Made by a program: the position numbers and the translations under genes. A stretch of 64,000 nt of DNA from Brevifilum sp029548365 (GTDB lineage: Bacteria > Chloroflexota > Anaerolineae > Anaerolineales > Anaerolineaceae), in NCBI GenBank assembly GCA_035376985.1, contig DAOSSA010000009.1, positions 1-64,000 on the forward strand, in the 5' to 3' direction. Below are positions 50,660 through 58,765 of the stretch, piece by piece. The notes beneath the pieces are model-generated. The model was not told the origin of the DNA and ran no database searches. It saw nothing but the letters and a program-made list of their open reading frames with translations. Each line of letters starts with the position of its first letter. Positions within the stretch are counted from its first letter, which is position 1.

Positions 50660-50693
50660 GGCTACATCTTCAGCAACTGCTTTAAACGCAGGC

Positions 50694-51686
50694 TTAATTG
50701 ATCGGTTCCAAAGATTGCACGCCGCCCAATTGATTGATTTGCAAAATCCAGCGGCTGCCAATTTCTGCTTGCGAGAAAAGCTGGGCGTTGGCGGTGGTGA
50801 ATCGGTAAGTATCACTGCCATCACTGAAATTGATCATATAGCTCTCTGAGTGTTCACCTTCACGCTCGCCCAAGTGTAAATTAACCGCCGGCCAGAAGGG
50901 CGACAGGTCATAACCGCTTTCGGTGACCGTCCGAACCACAACCCATGCCATCGCCGTATATTCGCAGTAATCGTCATAGACTTCGTAGGAGCAGTCCTGC
51001 ACCACCTCGCCGACGCCGGTGCCTGTGTCTTCCACATAGGGATCACCGCAGACCTCAACTGCGCCCGAGACGTAAGTATTGGATGTATACCGGTAAGTGG
51101 ATGAGCAATACGTCACCTGGGCGCCAATGGGTACTTCATCACGCCAGGCAGTTTCGGTAATCGATGTGTAGACTTCAACGTTGATGGAACGCTCCCACAG
51201 GACATCGGTGACCGTAGCGGTGACATCATCGGTGCGCAGGAGCATGACCAGCAATACCACGCATCCCACGATAAGCGCCAGGATGATGAGAATGATCGCC
51301 AGCGTGGGCGCTTTGCGCTTTTTGGCCGTTGAATCATCGATTTGCGGTGGGGCTTGCGCCTCGGTGACGGAGCGCACCCGCTGACCGACCTGGCGTTCTT
51401 TGCCACCCCATCCGAGATCACCACCGCAATTTGTACAAATATCGTTTGTGGCAAGGTTGCGCGTGCCGCAAAATGGGCAGTGAATATCCGGACCGGATTT
51501 GGCCATGCGGATCAGCGCTTCGTCTTTAATGAAGTTAAAGCGCGCTTCATTGACCTGCAGGAACTCCACGTTTTCGGGTTGGGGTGCACCGCAGTTCGTG
51601 CAGCTTTTAATCGGGCCGGGGTTCTGGGTGTCACAAAATGCGCACTGCCAGATCAGGGGTACAAAGCCAAGTGATTTACGAGTCAT
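50694..51686 (-). CDS. Zinc-ribbon protein with one transmembrane helix
   Basis: A 330-residue protein with two cytosolic zinc ribbons. The first is CAFCDTQNPGPIKSCTNCG and the second is CPFCGTRNLATNDICTNCG. A linker is followed by a transmembrane helix (APTLAIILIILALIVGCVVLLVMLL) and an extracytoplasmic domain of ~170 residues with several Cys and Thr-rich strands. I do not recognise the outer domain. Such proteins may anchor or sense at the membrane. ATG 51686 is chosen (GGAGG 5 bases upstream); the frame is open to 51731. Strong terminator downstream. Confidence 0.8.
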   Translation of the reverse strand: MTRKSLGFVPLIWQCAFCDTQNPGPIKSCTNCGAPQPENVEFLQVNEARFNFIKDEALIRMAKSGPDIHCPFCGTRNLATNDICTNCGGDLGWGGKERQVGQRVRSVTEAQAPPQIDDSTAKKRKAPTLAIILIILALIVGCVVLLVMLLRTDDVTATVTDVLWERSINVEVYTSITETAWRDEVPIGAQVTYCSSTYRYTSNTYVSGAVEVCGDPYVEDTGTGVGEVVQDCSYEVYDDYCEYTAMAWVVVRTVTESGYDLSPFWPAVNLHLGEREGEHSESYMINFSDGSDTYRFTTANAQLFSQAEIGSRWILQINQLGGVQSLEPIN

Positions 51687-52085
51687 AGGTCCTCCAGTGA
51701 TTACCAATATTTTTTCGAGGCTGCCCCCCATTATAAACAGAAATCGCCGCGCTGTCTAATGGCGAGTGGTGATTGGTGAGTGGTGATCAGGAATCAGGAA
51801 ACAGGAAGCAGGAGTCAGGAACTTTTTCCAGTGATCAACTACGAGCTATGCAATCCCCGAACGCATGCGCTCAATACCTTTGCAGGGCACAGGGAGTGCT
51901 ACGCGAAGCGGGACCAACTACCAGCTAATAGCCACTCATTACCATTCTCTAATCTGAAGAGTAAAATGGGAATATAGGCTGAATATCATGGTGGATATTG
52001 CCGGGATAAAAATATGCCTTTTCCTAACGGGTGAAGGATGTGATAACAGCGGGTTCACGCTACCCGCGAGGTTTGGAGGAAGAGA
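51687..52085. repeat. Intergenic repeat stretch with an inverted copy of the dispersed repeat
   Basis: No gene. Positions 51870-51914, read on the minus strand, match the core at 58558-58602 almost base for base (differences at two or three positions). 51765-51825 is a low-complexity run of GGTGATCAGGAATCAGGAA-type repeats, as at 1831-1850. GAGGAAGAGAG before 52086 supplies the ribosome site of the next gene. Confidence 0.7.
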
Positions 52086-53486
52086 GTGACGGAAACAAGT
52101 AAAAGAAGAAAAAGAAGTAAAAAAGGACTGTGGATACTGCTTTTAATCCTGGTTTTGGCTGGCTTGTATATTGGGTGGCGGTTTTTTAACACTCGCCAGG
52201 CAGCCAACCGGGCTCTGGCTAATATTGAAACACAACCCTATCAACGGGACAGCCTGAGTGCTTTCATTTACGGCACCGGCACTGTCCAACCTGGTCAAAC
52301 TGCCGTTCTGACCTGGTCTGCCAGCGGCATTATCGGCGAGGTCGGGATCGCAATGGGTGACCGGGTTGAAAAAGACCAGGTGCTGATGTCACTGGAAACG
52401 GACTCCCTGTCAGTGGAGATTCTGCAAGCCCAAATTGACGTGATCAACGCGCAGCAAGCTCTGGATAAGCTTTATGAAAACTGGGGCGTTGATCTGGCAC
52501 AAGCCCGGCTGGATTTGTTGAATGCCGAAGAGCAACTGGAAGACCTGCAAAATCAGCGGTCGGTGATGAATTTTCGGCGCTGTTCAGACGACAAGATCGA
52601 GGAACTGGAAGAGGAGCTGGATAAGGCAGAACAGATATATAACTTCCAGCAAAATGCTACCAACCTGCAGCGGGTCAATACTGCCCAGGCCAATTTAAAC
52701 TTCTGCGTGGCGGAATTTAGCGAACGCGAAATTGCAGAAGCTGAGCTCGAGATCGAGCTGGCCGAAGCCCGCCTGACCAGTCTGCAAAACCGGGTGAACC
52801 TGCTCACGGATGGGCCGGACCCCGACGAGGTGACCATCCTGGAAACTCGCCTGGCGATTGCCCAATCGCGACTGGACAGCCCGACGATAAAAGCGCCCTT
52901 CGCTGGCGTGATCACGGAACTGCCCGCACAGGTGGGCGATGTCGTCCAGATGGGTGCCAGGGCGGTTCAGTTGGATAATCTGGCTGAACTGCGGTTGGCG
53001 GTGCAAATTTCGGAAATCGATATTCCCTATGTGAGCCAAGGACAGCCGGCACACCTGGTATTTGATGCATACTATGAAAAAACCTTCAATGGAACCGTGA
53101 CGGAAATTTCTCCGGTGGGCAGTTCAGGCCAGGGTGTGGTCGAATATACGGTCACCATCCAGATGCAAGATGCTGATGTGAGCATCCGGCCTGGCATGAC
53201 TGCGGCTGTGTCGATCCTGATCGAAGAAATCGAGAATGTATTTGTCATTTCCAACGAAGCCATCGTCAGCATTAACGGGCAGGAGCAGGTTTTTGTCCGC
53301 CGGGGTGAGGCGTATGTGGGCGTGCCTGTTGTTTTGGGCTTTTATTCGGATTATTACAGCGAAGTGCTTGAAGCAGAAATACAAGAAGGTGAATTGATCG
53401 TGCTCAACCCACCGGCGGAAATCACCGGATTGATGCCTTTTAATATGGGTCCCGGGAGTGGGGGTTTTGGCGGATTTAGAAATTAG
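52086..53486 (+). CDS. Efflux transporter periplasmic adaptor-type protein (MacA/HlyD family)
   Basis: A 466-residue membrane fusion protein. Cytosolic basic N-tail (SKRRKRSKKG), one transmembrane helix (LWILLLILVLAGLYIGWRFF), a biotinyl-lipoyl-like domain split by a long coiled coil (~residues 110-250, AQ/LE-rich heptads), and beta-barrel domains ending in a glycine-rich tail. Serves as the extracytoplasmic partner of the MacB-type transporter encoded next. The start is GTG 52086 with GAGGAAGAGA upstream. First gene of a three-gene operon; 8 bases to the ATPase gene. Confidence 0.9.
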   Translation: MTETSKRRKRSKKGLWILLLILVLAGLYIGWRFFNTRQAANRALANIETQPYQRDSLSAFIYGTGTVQPGQTAVLTWSASGIIGEVGIAMGDRVEKDQVLMSLETDSLSVEILQAQIDVINAQQALDKLYENWGVDLAQARLDLLNAEEQLEDLQNQRSVMNFRRCSDDKIEELEEELDKAEQIYNFQQNATNLQRVNTAQANLNFCVAEFSEREIAEAELEIELAEARLTSLQNRVNLLTDGPDPDEVTILETRLAIAQSRLDSPTIKAPFAGVITELPAQVGDVVQMGARAVQLDNLAELRLAVQISEIDIPYVSQGQPAHLVFDAYYEKTFNGTVTEISPVGSSGQGVVEYTVTIQMQDADVSIRPGMTAAVSILIEEIENVFVISNEAIVSINGQEQVFVRRGEAYVGVPVVLGFYSDYYSEVLEAEIQEGELIVLNPPAEITGLMPFNMGPGSGGFGGFRN

Positions 53487-53494
53487 GATGAACC

Positions 53495-54190
53495 ATGGCT
53501 GAGCAGGAATATGTCATTCAAATTGAGAACCTGACCAAGGTCTACCAGATGGGGGAGGTCCAGGTGCATGCCCTGCGCGGCGTTAGTTTTACTGTGGCGC
53601 CCGGAGAAGTGCTGGCGATCATGGGTCCCTCCGGCTCTGGTAAATCAACGCTGATGAATATGCTTGGCTGTTTGGATACCCCCACCGACGGCGACTATTA
53701 CCTGGATGGCGAACGGGTTTCCACCCTGGTGGATGATGAACTGGCTGAAGTGCGCAACCGTAAGATCGGGTTTGTGTTTCAGCAGTTCAACCTGCTGCCG
53801 CGGGCAACCGCGCTGGCCAATGTTGAGCTGCCCTTACGCTATTCAGGGATGACTGGCAATCGTAAAGCATTAGCCCTTGATGCCCTGGAGGCTGTGGGGC
53901 TGGGTGATCGGGTGCATCACAAGCCGAATGAGCTTTCAGGCGGTCAGCAGCAGCGAGTGGCTTTGGCGCGTGCCCTGGTCAATAGCCCTGCCATCATCCT
54001 GGCGGACGAACCCACCGGCAACCTGGATACGTCCTCCGGAGAAGAAATTATTAACCTCTTGCTGTCTTTGAACCACACCAACGACACCACGCTGTTGATT
54101 GTCACCCATGATGCAGAGGTGGCGGCGGTGGCTCAGCGTGTCATCTACCTGCGTGACGGGCTGATCGAAAAACAGGAGGTGCGCCAGTGA
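53495..54190 (+). CDS. MacB-type ABC transporter ATP-binding protein
   Basis: A 231-residue ABC ATPase of the LolD/MacB branch: Walker A GPSGSGKST, Q-loop FQQFNLL, signature ELSGGQQQR, Walker B ILADEPTGNLD, switch VTHD. It pairs with the FtsX-fold permease encoded downstream, overlapping it by 4 bases (ATGA). Such systems work as mechanotransmission exporters of peptides, toxins or lipoprotein cargo rather than importers. Confidence 0.95.
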   Translation: MAEQEYVIQIENLTKVYQMGEVQVHALRGVSFTVAPGEVLAIMGPSGSGKSTLMNMLGCLDTPTDGDYYLDGERVSTLVDDELAEVRNRKIGFVFQQFNLLPRATALANVELPLRYSGMTGNRKALALDALEAVGLGDRVHHKPNELSGGQQQRVALARALVNSPAIILADEPTGNLDTSSGEEIINLLLSLNHTNDTTLLIVTHDAEVAAVAQRVIYLRDGLIEKQEVRQ

Positions 54191-55425
54191 ATCTGATCCT
54201 GAACATCAGGGAGGCCATGGGCAGCCTGGGCGCCAATAAAATGCGCTCCCTGTTGACGATATTGGGGATTGTGATCGGTGTGGCGTCGGTGATTGCCCTG
54301 CTCTCGTTGGGAGAAAGCGCTGGAGCTTCCATCACCGGGGAGATCGAGAGCATTGGCACCAATGTGATCTACGTCCTGGGAGGCAACAGCAGCGAGGATG
54401 TCACCAATCCTAAGGAACTAACCCTGCGGGATGCACAGTCCCTGGCGGCCTCAGCGCGCACATCAGAGATCGCCTATGTGGCGCCGGTCTTCTCCGGTGC
54501 TGCTGAGATCACCCATGCTGATCGCAGTGTGACGACGTCCATCCTGGGAATCACTCCCGATTACCAGTTCGTGCAGAATTTGACCATGGCGGAAGGTGAA
54601 TTTGTCAGCGCAGCCCAGGTTGAGGGACGCAGCGCCGTGGTGGTGCTGGGGCCATCGATAGCAGAGCAATTACTCGGGCGCAGCGCCGGGGTGGTGGGAA
54701 ATACGGTCAGGATTGGCGGATACCCGTATCGGATTGTGGGTGTGACTGAAGCTAAGGGCGGCAGCGCGTTTAATAACCCTGATAAAAACGTCTATATTCC
54801 CATCTCCACCGCCCAGGCTCGCCTGCCACGCAGCGGGAGCGGGGCATCTGACCGGGTTCAGAATATTCTGGTCTCCATGGTCAACACCGATAATGCAGAC
54901 CTGGCCCTCCGGCAGATCCGCGAGGTGCTGCGCAGTACGCACCGCATCCCACCGCGCAGCCCGGATGATTTCACCCTGCTTAACCAGCAGGACATCCTGG
55001 CAGTTGCAGATACCATCACCAACGTGCTGACCATCTTCTTGGGGGGCATTGGGGCGATCTCGCTGCTGGTGGGCGGCATCGGGATCATGAACATCATGCT
55101 TGTCTCTGTGACCGAGCGCACCCGGGAAATAGGGTTGCGCAAAGCTTTGGGGGCGCGAAAGGCTGATATCTTAATCCAGTTTCTGACAGAATCGGTGTTA
55201 TTGAGCCTGTTTGGCGGCACCATCGGCATTGTCCTGGGCTGGGGGATTTCCGCCGTCGTCAGCCAGATTGCCACGAGCAGCGGCACCCCGCTGGAGATCG
55301 CAGTGACATTGAACTCTGTTTTGCTGGCCACCCTGTTCTCGGCGGCTGTTGGCGTTTTCTTTGGTTTTTATCCTGCCAATCGAGCAGCAAACCTGGCACC
55401 GGTTGAAGCCTTACGTTACGAATAG
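54187..55425 (+). CDS. MacB/FtsX-family ABC transporter permease
   Basis: A 412-residue permease. An N-terminal helix with the family start (LLTILGIVIGVASVIALLSLGESAG) is followed by a large MacB_PCD outer domain (~residues 45-265) and three C-terminal helices with ERTREIGLRKALGA, the conserved cytosolic coupling motif. Together with the adaptor and ATPase it makes a complete MacAB-like export system; the substrate is unknown. No outer-membrane channel gene (TolC) is near, which fits a monoderm-like envelope. Confidence 0.95.
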   Translation: MNLILNIREAMGSLGANKMRSLLTILGIVIGVASVIALLSLGESAGASITGEIESIGTNVIYVLGGNSSEDVTNPKELTLRDAQSLAASARTSEIAYVAPVFSGAAEITHADRSVTTSILGITPDYQFVQNLTMAEGEFVSAAQVEGRSAVVVLGPSIAEQLLGRSAGVVGNTVRIGGYPYRIVGVTEAKGGSAFNNPDKNVYIPISTAQARLPRSGSGASDRVQNILVSMVNTDNADLALRQIREVLRSTHRIPPRSPDDFTLLNQQDILAVADTITNVLTIFLGGIGAISLLVGGIGIMNIMLVSVTERTREIGLRKALGARKADILIQFLTESVLLSLFGGTIGIVLGWGISAVVSQIATSSGTPLEIAVTLNSVLLATLFSAAVGVFFGFYPANRAANLAPVEALRYE

Positions 55426-55596
55426 CCGGGCATTTTCAGTATAAGATTCTTGAATTCAGCGCTGATTCCATTTGATTTTTAAAAATCACCTGTTTTAGAG
55501 GGCGTGCGTAGGGTGATCGTAGGAGAGCCGTCAAGTAGAGACCCTGCTAAAATGCTACAATAGCCTCAACAAACACACTTTTCTTCTCCTTCTGAA

Positions 55597-55625
55597 GAGC
55601 GCCAGGACTGGCTTCCCTGGCGCTC
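55597..55625 (-). terminator. Strong hairpin after the ABC-F gene
   Basis: GAGCGCCAGG (55597-55606) and CCTGGCGCTC (55616-55625) form a perfect 10-bp stem. It lies 7 bases after the ABC-F stop. The following minus-strand sequence is only moderately T-rich, so it may be a weak terminator or an RNA-stabilising hairpin. Confidence 0.6.
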
Positions 55626-55631
55626 GGCAAT

Positions 55632-57290
55632 TTAATCGGGGGAGTCTGGCGATAAACGCTGAATTTCGTAATCCGAATAATTTCCTGAATATTCACTTAA
55701 ACCGTCACCGCGCAACTCGATGATCCGGTTAGCAATTCGATCGAGGAAATATCGGTCATGGGAGATTGCCAGCAGGGTGCCGTTGAAATCCAGCAGGGCA
55801 TCCTCAAGCACTTCGCAGGAGGGAATGTCGAGGTGATTGGTGGGTTCATCCAGAAGGAGGAAGTTGGCGCCAGAAAGAGTGATCAGGGCGATTTGCAGCC
55901 GGGCGCGCTCTCCGCCAGAGAGCAACCCGACCGGGGTATCGCGTTGTTCATAGTTAAAGCCATATTTGATTAAGAACGCCACGCCGCGGTTTTCTGAAAA
56001 ATTCCCGGCTTTGCAGACGGTTTCCAGTAAGCCCGGTTTTGGGTCAAGCGTCTCAAACTCCTGGGCGTAATAACCTGCCTTGATGCTGGGGCCCAGGTAG
56101 ATCGTCCCGCCGTCCGGAGGCAACTCTCCCAAAATCAGTCGGATCAGCAGTGATTTCCCGACACCGTTGGGGCCGATCAGTCCCGCACGGTCGCCATAGC
56201 GCAGGAGGAAGTTAATCTTATCCAGCACCACGGCTGTATCCCTGCCGTCCGCAGTGGGGAAGCCCTTGCTCACATCGGTGACTTCCAGCACCTTTTCACT
56301 GCCGCGCCAGCCGCCCAGGTTGATTTCGATCCTGTTCGCGTCGGAAGGGGGTTGATCAACTCTCTCCAACCGATCAAGGCGTTTGAGAATGTTAATCCCG
56401 CGCTGGGAAAATTTAGGGTTGTCGTAAACCTTGCCCCACATCATCAGGCGTTTTGCCGCCTGTTCCAGGCGAGAGATCTCTTTCTGTTGAGCCTGAAAAA
56501 GAACAGATTGCCGCTGCAGTCGAAGTTGTTTATCGAAGGTATATTCTGAATAATTGCCCTTGAATTGCTCAATGCGCCCGTGGCCAACTTCCAGGATCTC
56601 ATCCACCACCATATCCAGGAAATAACGATCGTGTGAGACGATCACCACGCTGCCCGGAAAGGACTGGATCAACTTGCTGAGCATGGCTTTGCCGTCCAGG
56701 TCCAGGTGATTGTCTGGTTCATCCAGCAAAAGGATATCCGGACGGCTAAGGATGATGCGCGCCAGGCCCAGCAATTTCTTCTGTCCGCCGCTAAGGTTTT
56801 TAACCGGCAGGTTCAGCTCATGGTCTTTAAAGCCGATGCTGGTCAGCAGGGCTTTCACCTGGCCCTCAAGCCCGGAGCCGCCCAGCTCGTGATAGGCGCT
56901 CAGGGCGCGTTCATGTTGTTCGATCAAGCGCGCCAGGCGCTTTTCGTCTGCGTAATATTCAGGATGAGCAAATTTTGCTTCCAGTTCAGCCAGCTCGACC
57001 TCAAGGGCCAGGACGCGCCCCGCACCCTGGCGTACGGCTTCAGAAGCGGATTGTTCGGGGTCGAGGGCAACTTCCTGTGCCATGTAGGCAACGTTCATGC
57101 GCTTATCGATCAATACCACACCTGCGTCCGGTTTCAGCTCGCCGAGGATCAGCTTTAACAGGGTGGTCTTTCCGCTGCCATTGGGACCGATCAACCCATA
57201 GCAGCCCTGCTGGATTTCGCATGAGGCATCGCTAAAGATGGGCGTGGAAGGGTATGAGAAAGTGACTTTGTCGAGGCGCAGGGTAATCAT
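55632..57290 (-). CDS. ABC-F family ATPase
   Basis: A 552-residue soluble protein with two ABC domains in tandem and no membrane segments. Walker A GPNGSGKTT and GPNGVGKSL; signatures LSGGQKKLLGLARI and LSGGERARLQIAL; Walker B LLLLDEPDNHLD and LLLDEPTNHLD; a charged linker between domains. This is the ABC-F layout of ribosome-associated translation factors or antibiotic-resistance proteins. A linker tip, rather than a full ARE-type loop, suggests a housekeeping (EttA/Uup/YkpA-like) role. Convergent with the MacAB operon. Confidence 0.92.
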   Translation of the reverse strand: MITLRLDKVTFSYPSTPIFSDASCEIQQGCYGLIGPNGSGKTTLLKLILGELKPDAGVVLIDKRMNVAYMAQEVALDPEQSASEAVRQGAGRVLALEVELAELEAKFAHPEYYADEKRLARLIEQHERALSAYHELGGSGLEGQVKALLTSIGFKDHELNLPVKNLSGGQKKLLGLARIILSRPDILLLDEPDNHLDLDGKAMLSKLIQSFPGSVVIVSHDRYFLDMVVDEILEVGHGRIEQFKGNYSEYTFDKQLRLQRQSVLFQAQQKEISRLEQAAKRLMMWGKVYDNPKFSQRGINILKRLDRLERVDQPPSDANRIEINLGGWRGSEKVLEVTDVSKGFPTADGRDTAVVLDKINFLLRYGDRAGLIGPNGVGKSLLIRLILGELPPDGGTIYLGPSIKAGYYAQEFETLDPKPGLLETVCKAGNFSENRGVAFLIKYGFNYEQRDTPVGLLSGGERARLQIALITLSGANFLLLDEPTNHLDIPSCEVLEDALLDFNGTLLAISHDRYFLDRIANRIIELRGDGLSEYSGNYSDYEIQRLSPDSPD

Positions 57291-57559
57291 GATGGGAGGT
57301 GATCAGGAATCTGGTTTATGACTTGTCCAGAACAGAATTTATCAAAATAAGGTTGCATTGCTTCACACCGATGGTTGCACTGACGATTATACACAAACCT
57401 CCCGAAAAAGTGACCGGAAAACAACCGCAATACAGGCAGTACCAATTTCCAATTAATGATTCCAAATTCTGCTTTACCATTCTTCAATCACCATGCACAC
57501 GATCCGCATGTGCTACAATGAAGCCTTGATCTGATCGAAACCATGAAAGGAACCTCACT

Positions 57560-58357
57560 ATGAAACCCACCCTCGATTTCGTTAACCAGATTGCTGTCAA
57601 CGCGGGTGATATTTTAAAGAATTTTAAACGTGAAGATTTGGACATTGCCCACAAAAGCAGCCGGGACCTGGTCACCCAGGCGGACTATGCATCGGAGCGC
57701 TATTTGATCGATGCCATCCAGCAGGTCTTTCCCGGGCACGCCATCATCGCTGAGGAATCAGGCGAATCGGGGGGTTCTAAGGAACATCAATGGTTCATCG
57801 ACCCCCTGGACGGCACCCTCAACTATGCCCACGGGGTGCCCTTTTACGCGGTCTCGATCGGCTATGCCTATCGAGGCGAGCTGACCCTGGGCGTGGTGTA
57901 TGACCCCGAACGCGGGGAACTATTTTCGGCTCAGCGTGGTTCGGGTGCAACCCTGAACGGGGCTCCCCTCCAGGTGTCGCAGTATACGGAATTGGTGGAC
58001 TGCATGCTGGTGACCGGTTTCCCTCAGGAGGCAGATAACTCGCAGGATGATAACGCGGCTAACTTTATCCGTTTTAACACACAGGCGCAAACCGTGCGCC
58101 GGTTGGGGTCTGCAGCGCTGGATATGGTGTATGTGGCTGCCGGGCGACTGGACGGGTTCTGGCAAGTGAGCATCGGTCAGTGGGACATCGCCGCGGGCTG
58201 TTTAATTGTGCAGGAGGCAGGCGGCGTGGTGACAGACCTCTACGGCGGCCCGGATTACCTGCAAACACCATCCACCGTTGTGTGCGCCAACCCGGTTATC
58301 CACCAAAAGATGCTGGAGGTGCTGGCAGCGGTGCGCGCGGAACGGGGCGTGGCATAA
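57560..58357 (+). CDS. Inositol monophosphatase family protein
   Basis: A 265-residue Mg-dependent phosphatase (SuhB/IMPase family). Metal site IIAEESGESGG (Glu), WFIDPLDGTLNYAHGVPFYA (DPLDGT), and WDIAAGCLIVQEAGGV (C-terminal Asp). Acts on inositol-1-phosphate or, in some members, fructose-1,6-bisphosphate or PAP. AAAGGAAC precedes ATG. Strong terminator downstream. Divergent from the ABC-F gene with 269 bases between, in which no other gene is supported. Confidence 0.95.
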   Translation: MKPTLDFVNQIAVNAGDILKNFKREDLDIAHKSSRDLVTQADYASERYLIDAIQQVFPGHAIIAEESGESGGSKEHQWFIDPLDGTLNYAHGVPFYAVSIGYAYRGELTLGVVYDPERGELFSAQRGSGATLNGAPLQVSQYTELVDCMLVTGFPQEADNSQDDNAANFIRFNTQAQTVRRLGSAALDMVYVAAGRLDGFWQVSIGQWDIAAGCLIVQEAGGVVTDLYGGPDYLQTPSTVVCANPVIHQKMLEVLAAVRAERGVA

Positions 58358-58380
58358 CGCGGCACGGGTCAATACCAATG

Positions 58381-58421
58381 CCGCTGGCTGAAGTGCAGTT
58401 TTAGCCAGCGGTTTTAATTTT
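58381..58421 (+). terminator. Rho-independent terminator after the phosphatase gene
   Basis: CCGCTGGCT (58381-58389), a 13-base loop, AGCCAGCGG (58403-58411), then TTTTAATTTTT. Perfect 9-bp stem. Confidence 0.92.
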
Positions 58422-58765
58422 TAAAGGGGGGCTGTTGTGTATGTGTAATTAATAAAAGAGTGGGTTTACAAACAAATGATGTTAAACAATAGGTTCATGA
58501 ATCACTATGAAATTATATTAAATACGAATATGACTAATATTATATCAATTCGTAGGGGCAACCCTTCGCGTAGCACTCCCTGTGCCCTGCAAGGGTATTG
58601 AGCCGTGGTTGCCATACGAGCCTATATTCAGCACTCTCTAAACCCCGGGAACCTCATCACAACACTTTTTTGACCTATGTTTTGCGCATTCAACCGCACA
58701 ATGCCATATCTTTGATAAAATTAGACTGCTGATCCCGATTTAGCTCGCTTTGCGAAAGATGTGCC
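58422..58765. repeat. AT-rich intergenic stretch with a copy of the dispersed repeat
   Basis: No gene. Positions 58558-58602 (plus) hold the best copy of the ~45-bp repeat, ending in CCGTGGTTGCC (58603-58613), the same bases that open this window. The flank 58440-58550 is strongly AT-rich, unlike the host genes. GATAAAATTAG (58714-58724) may be the -10 of comEC. Confidence 0.7.
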
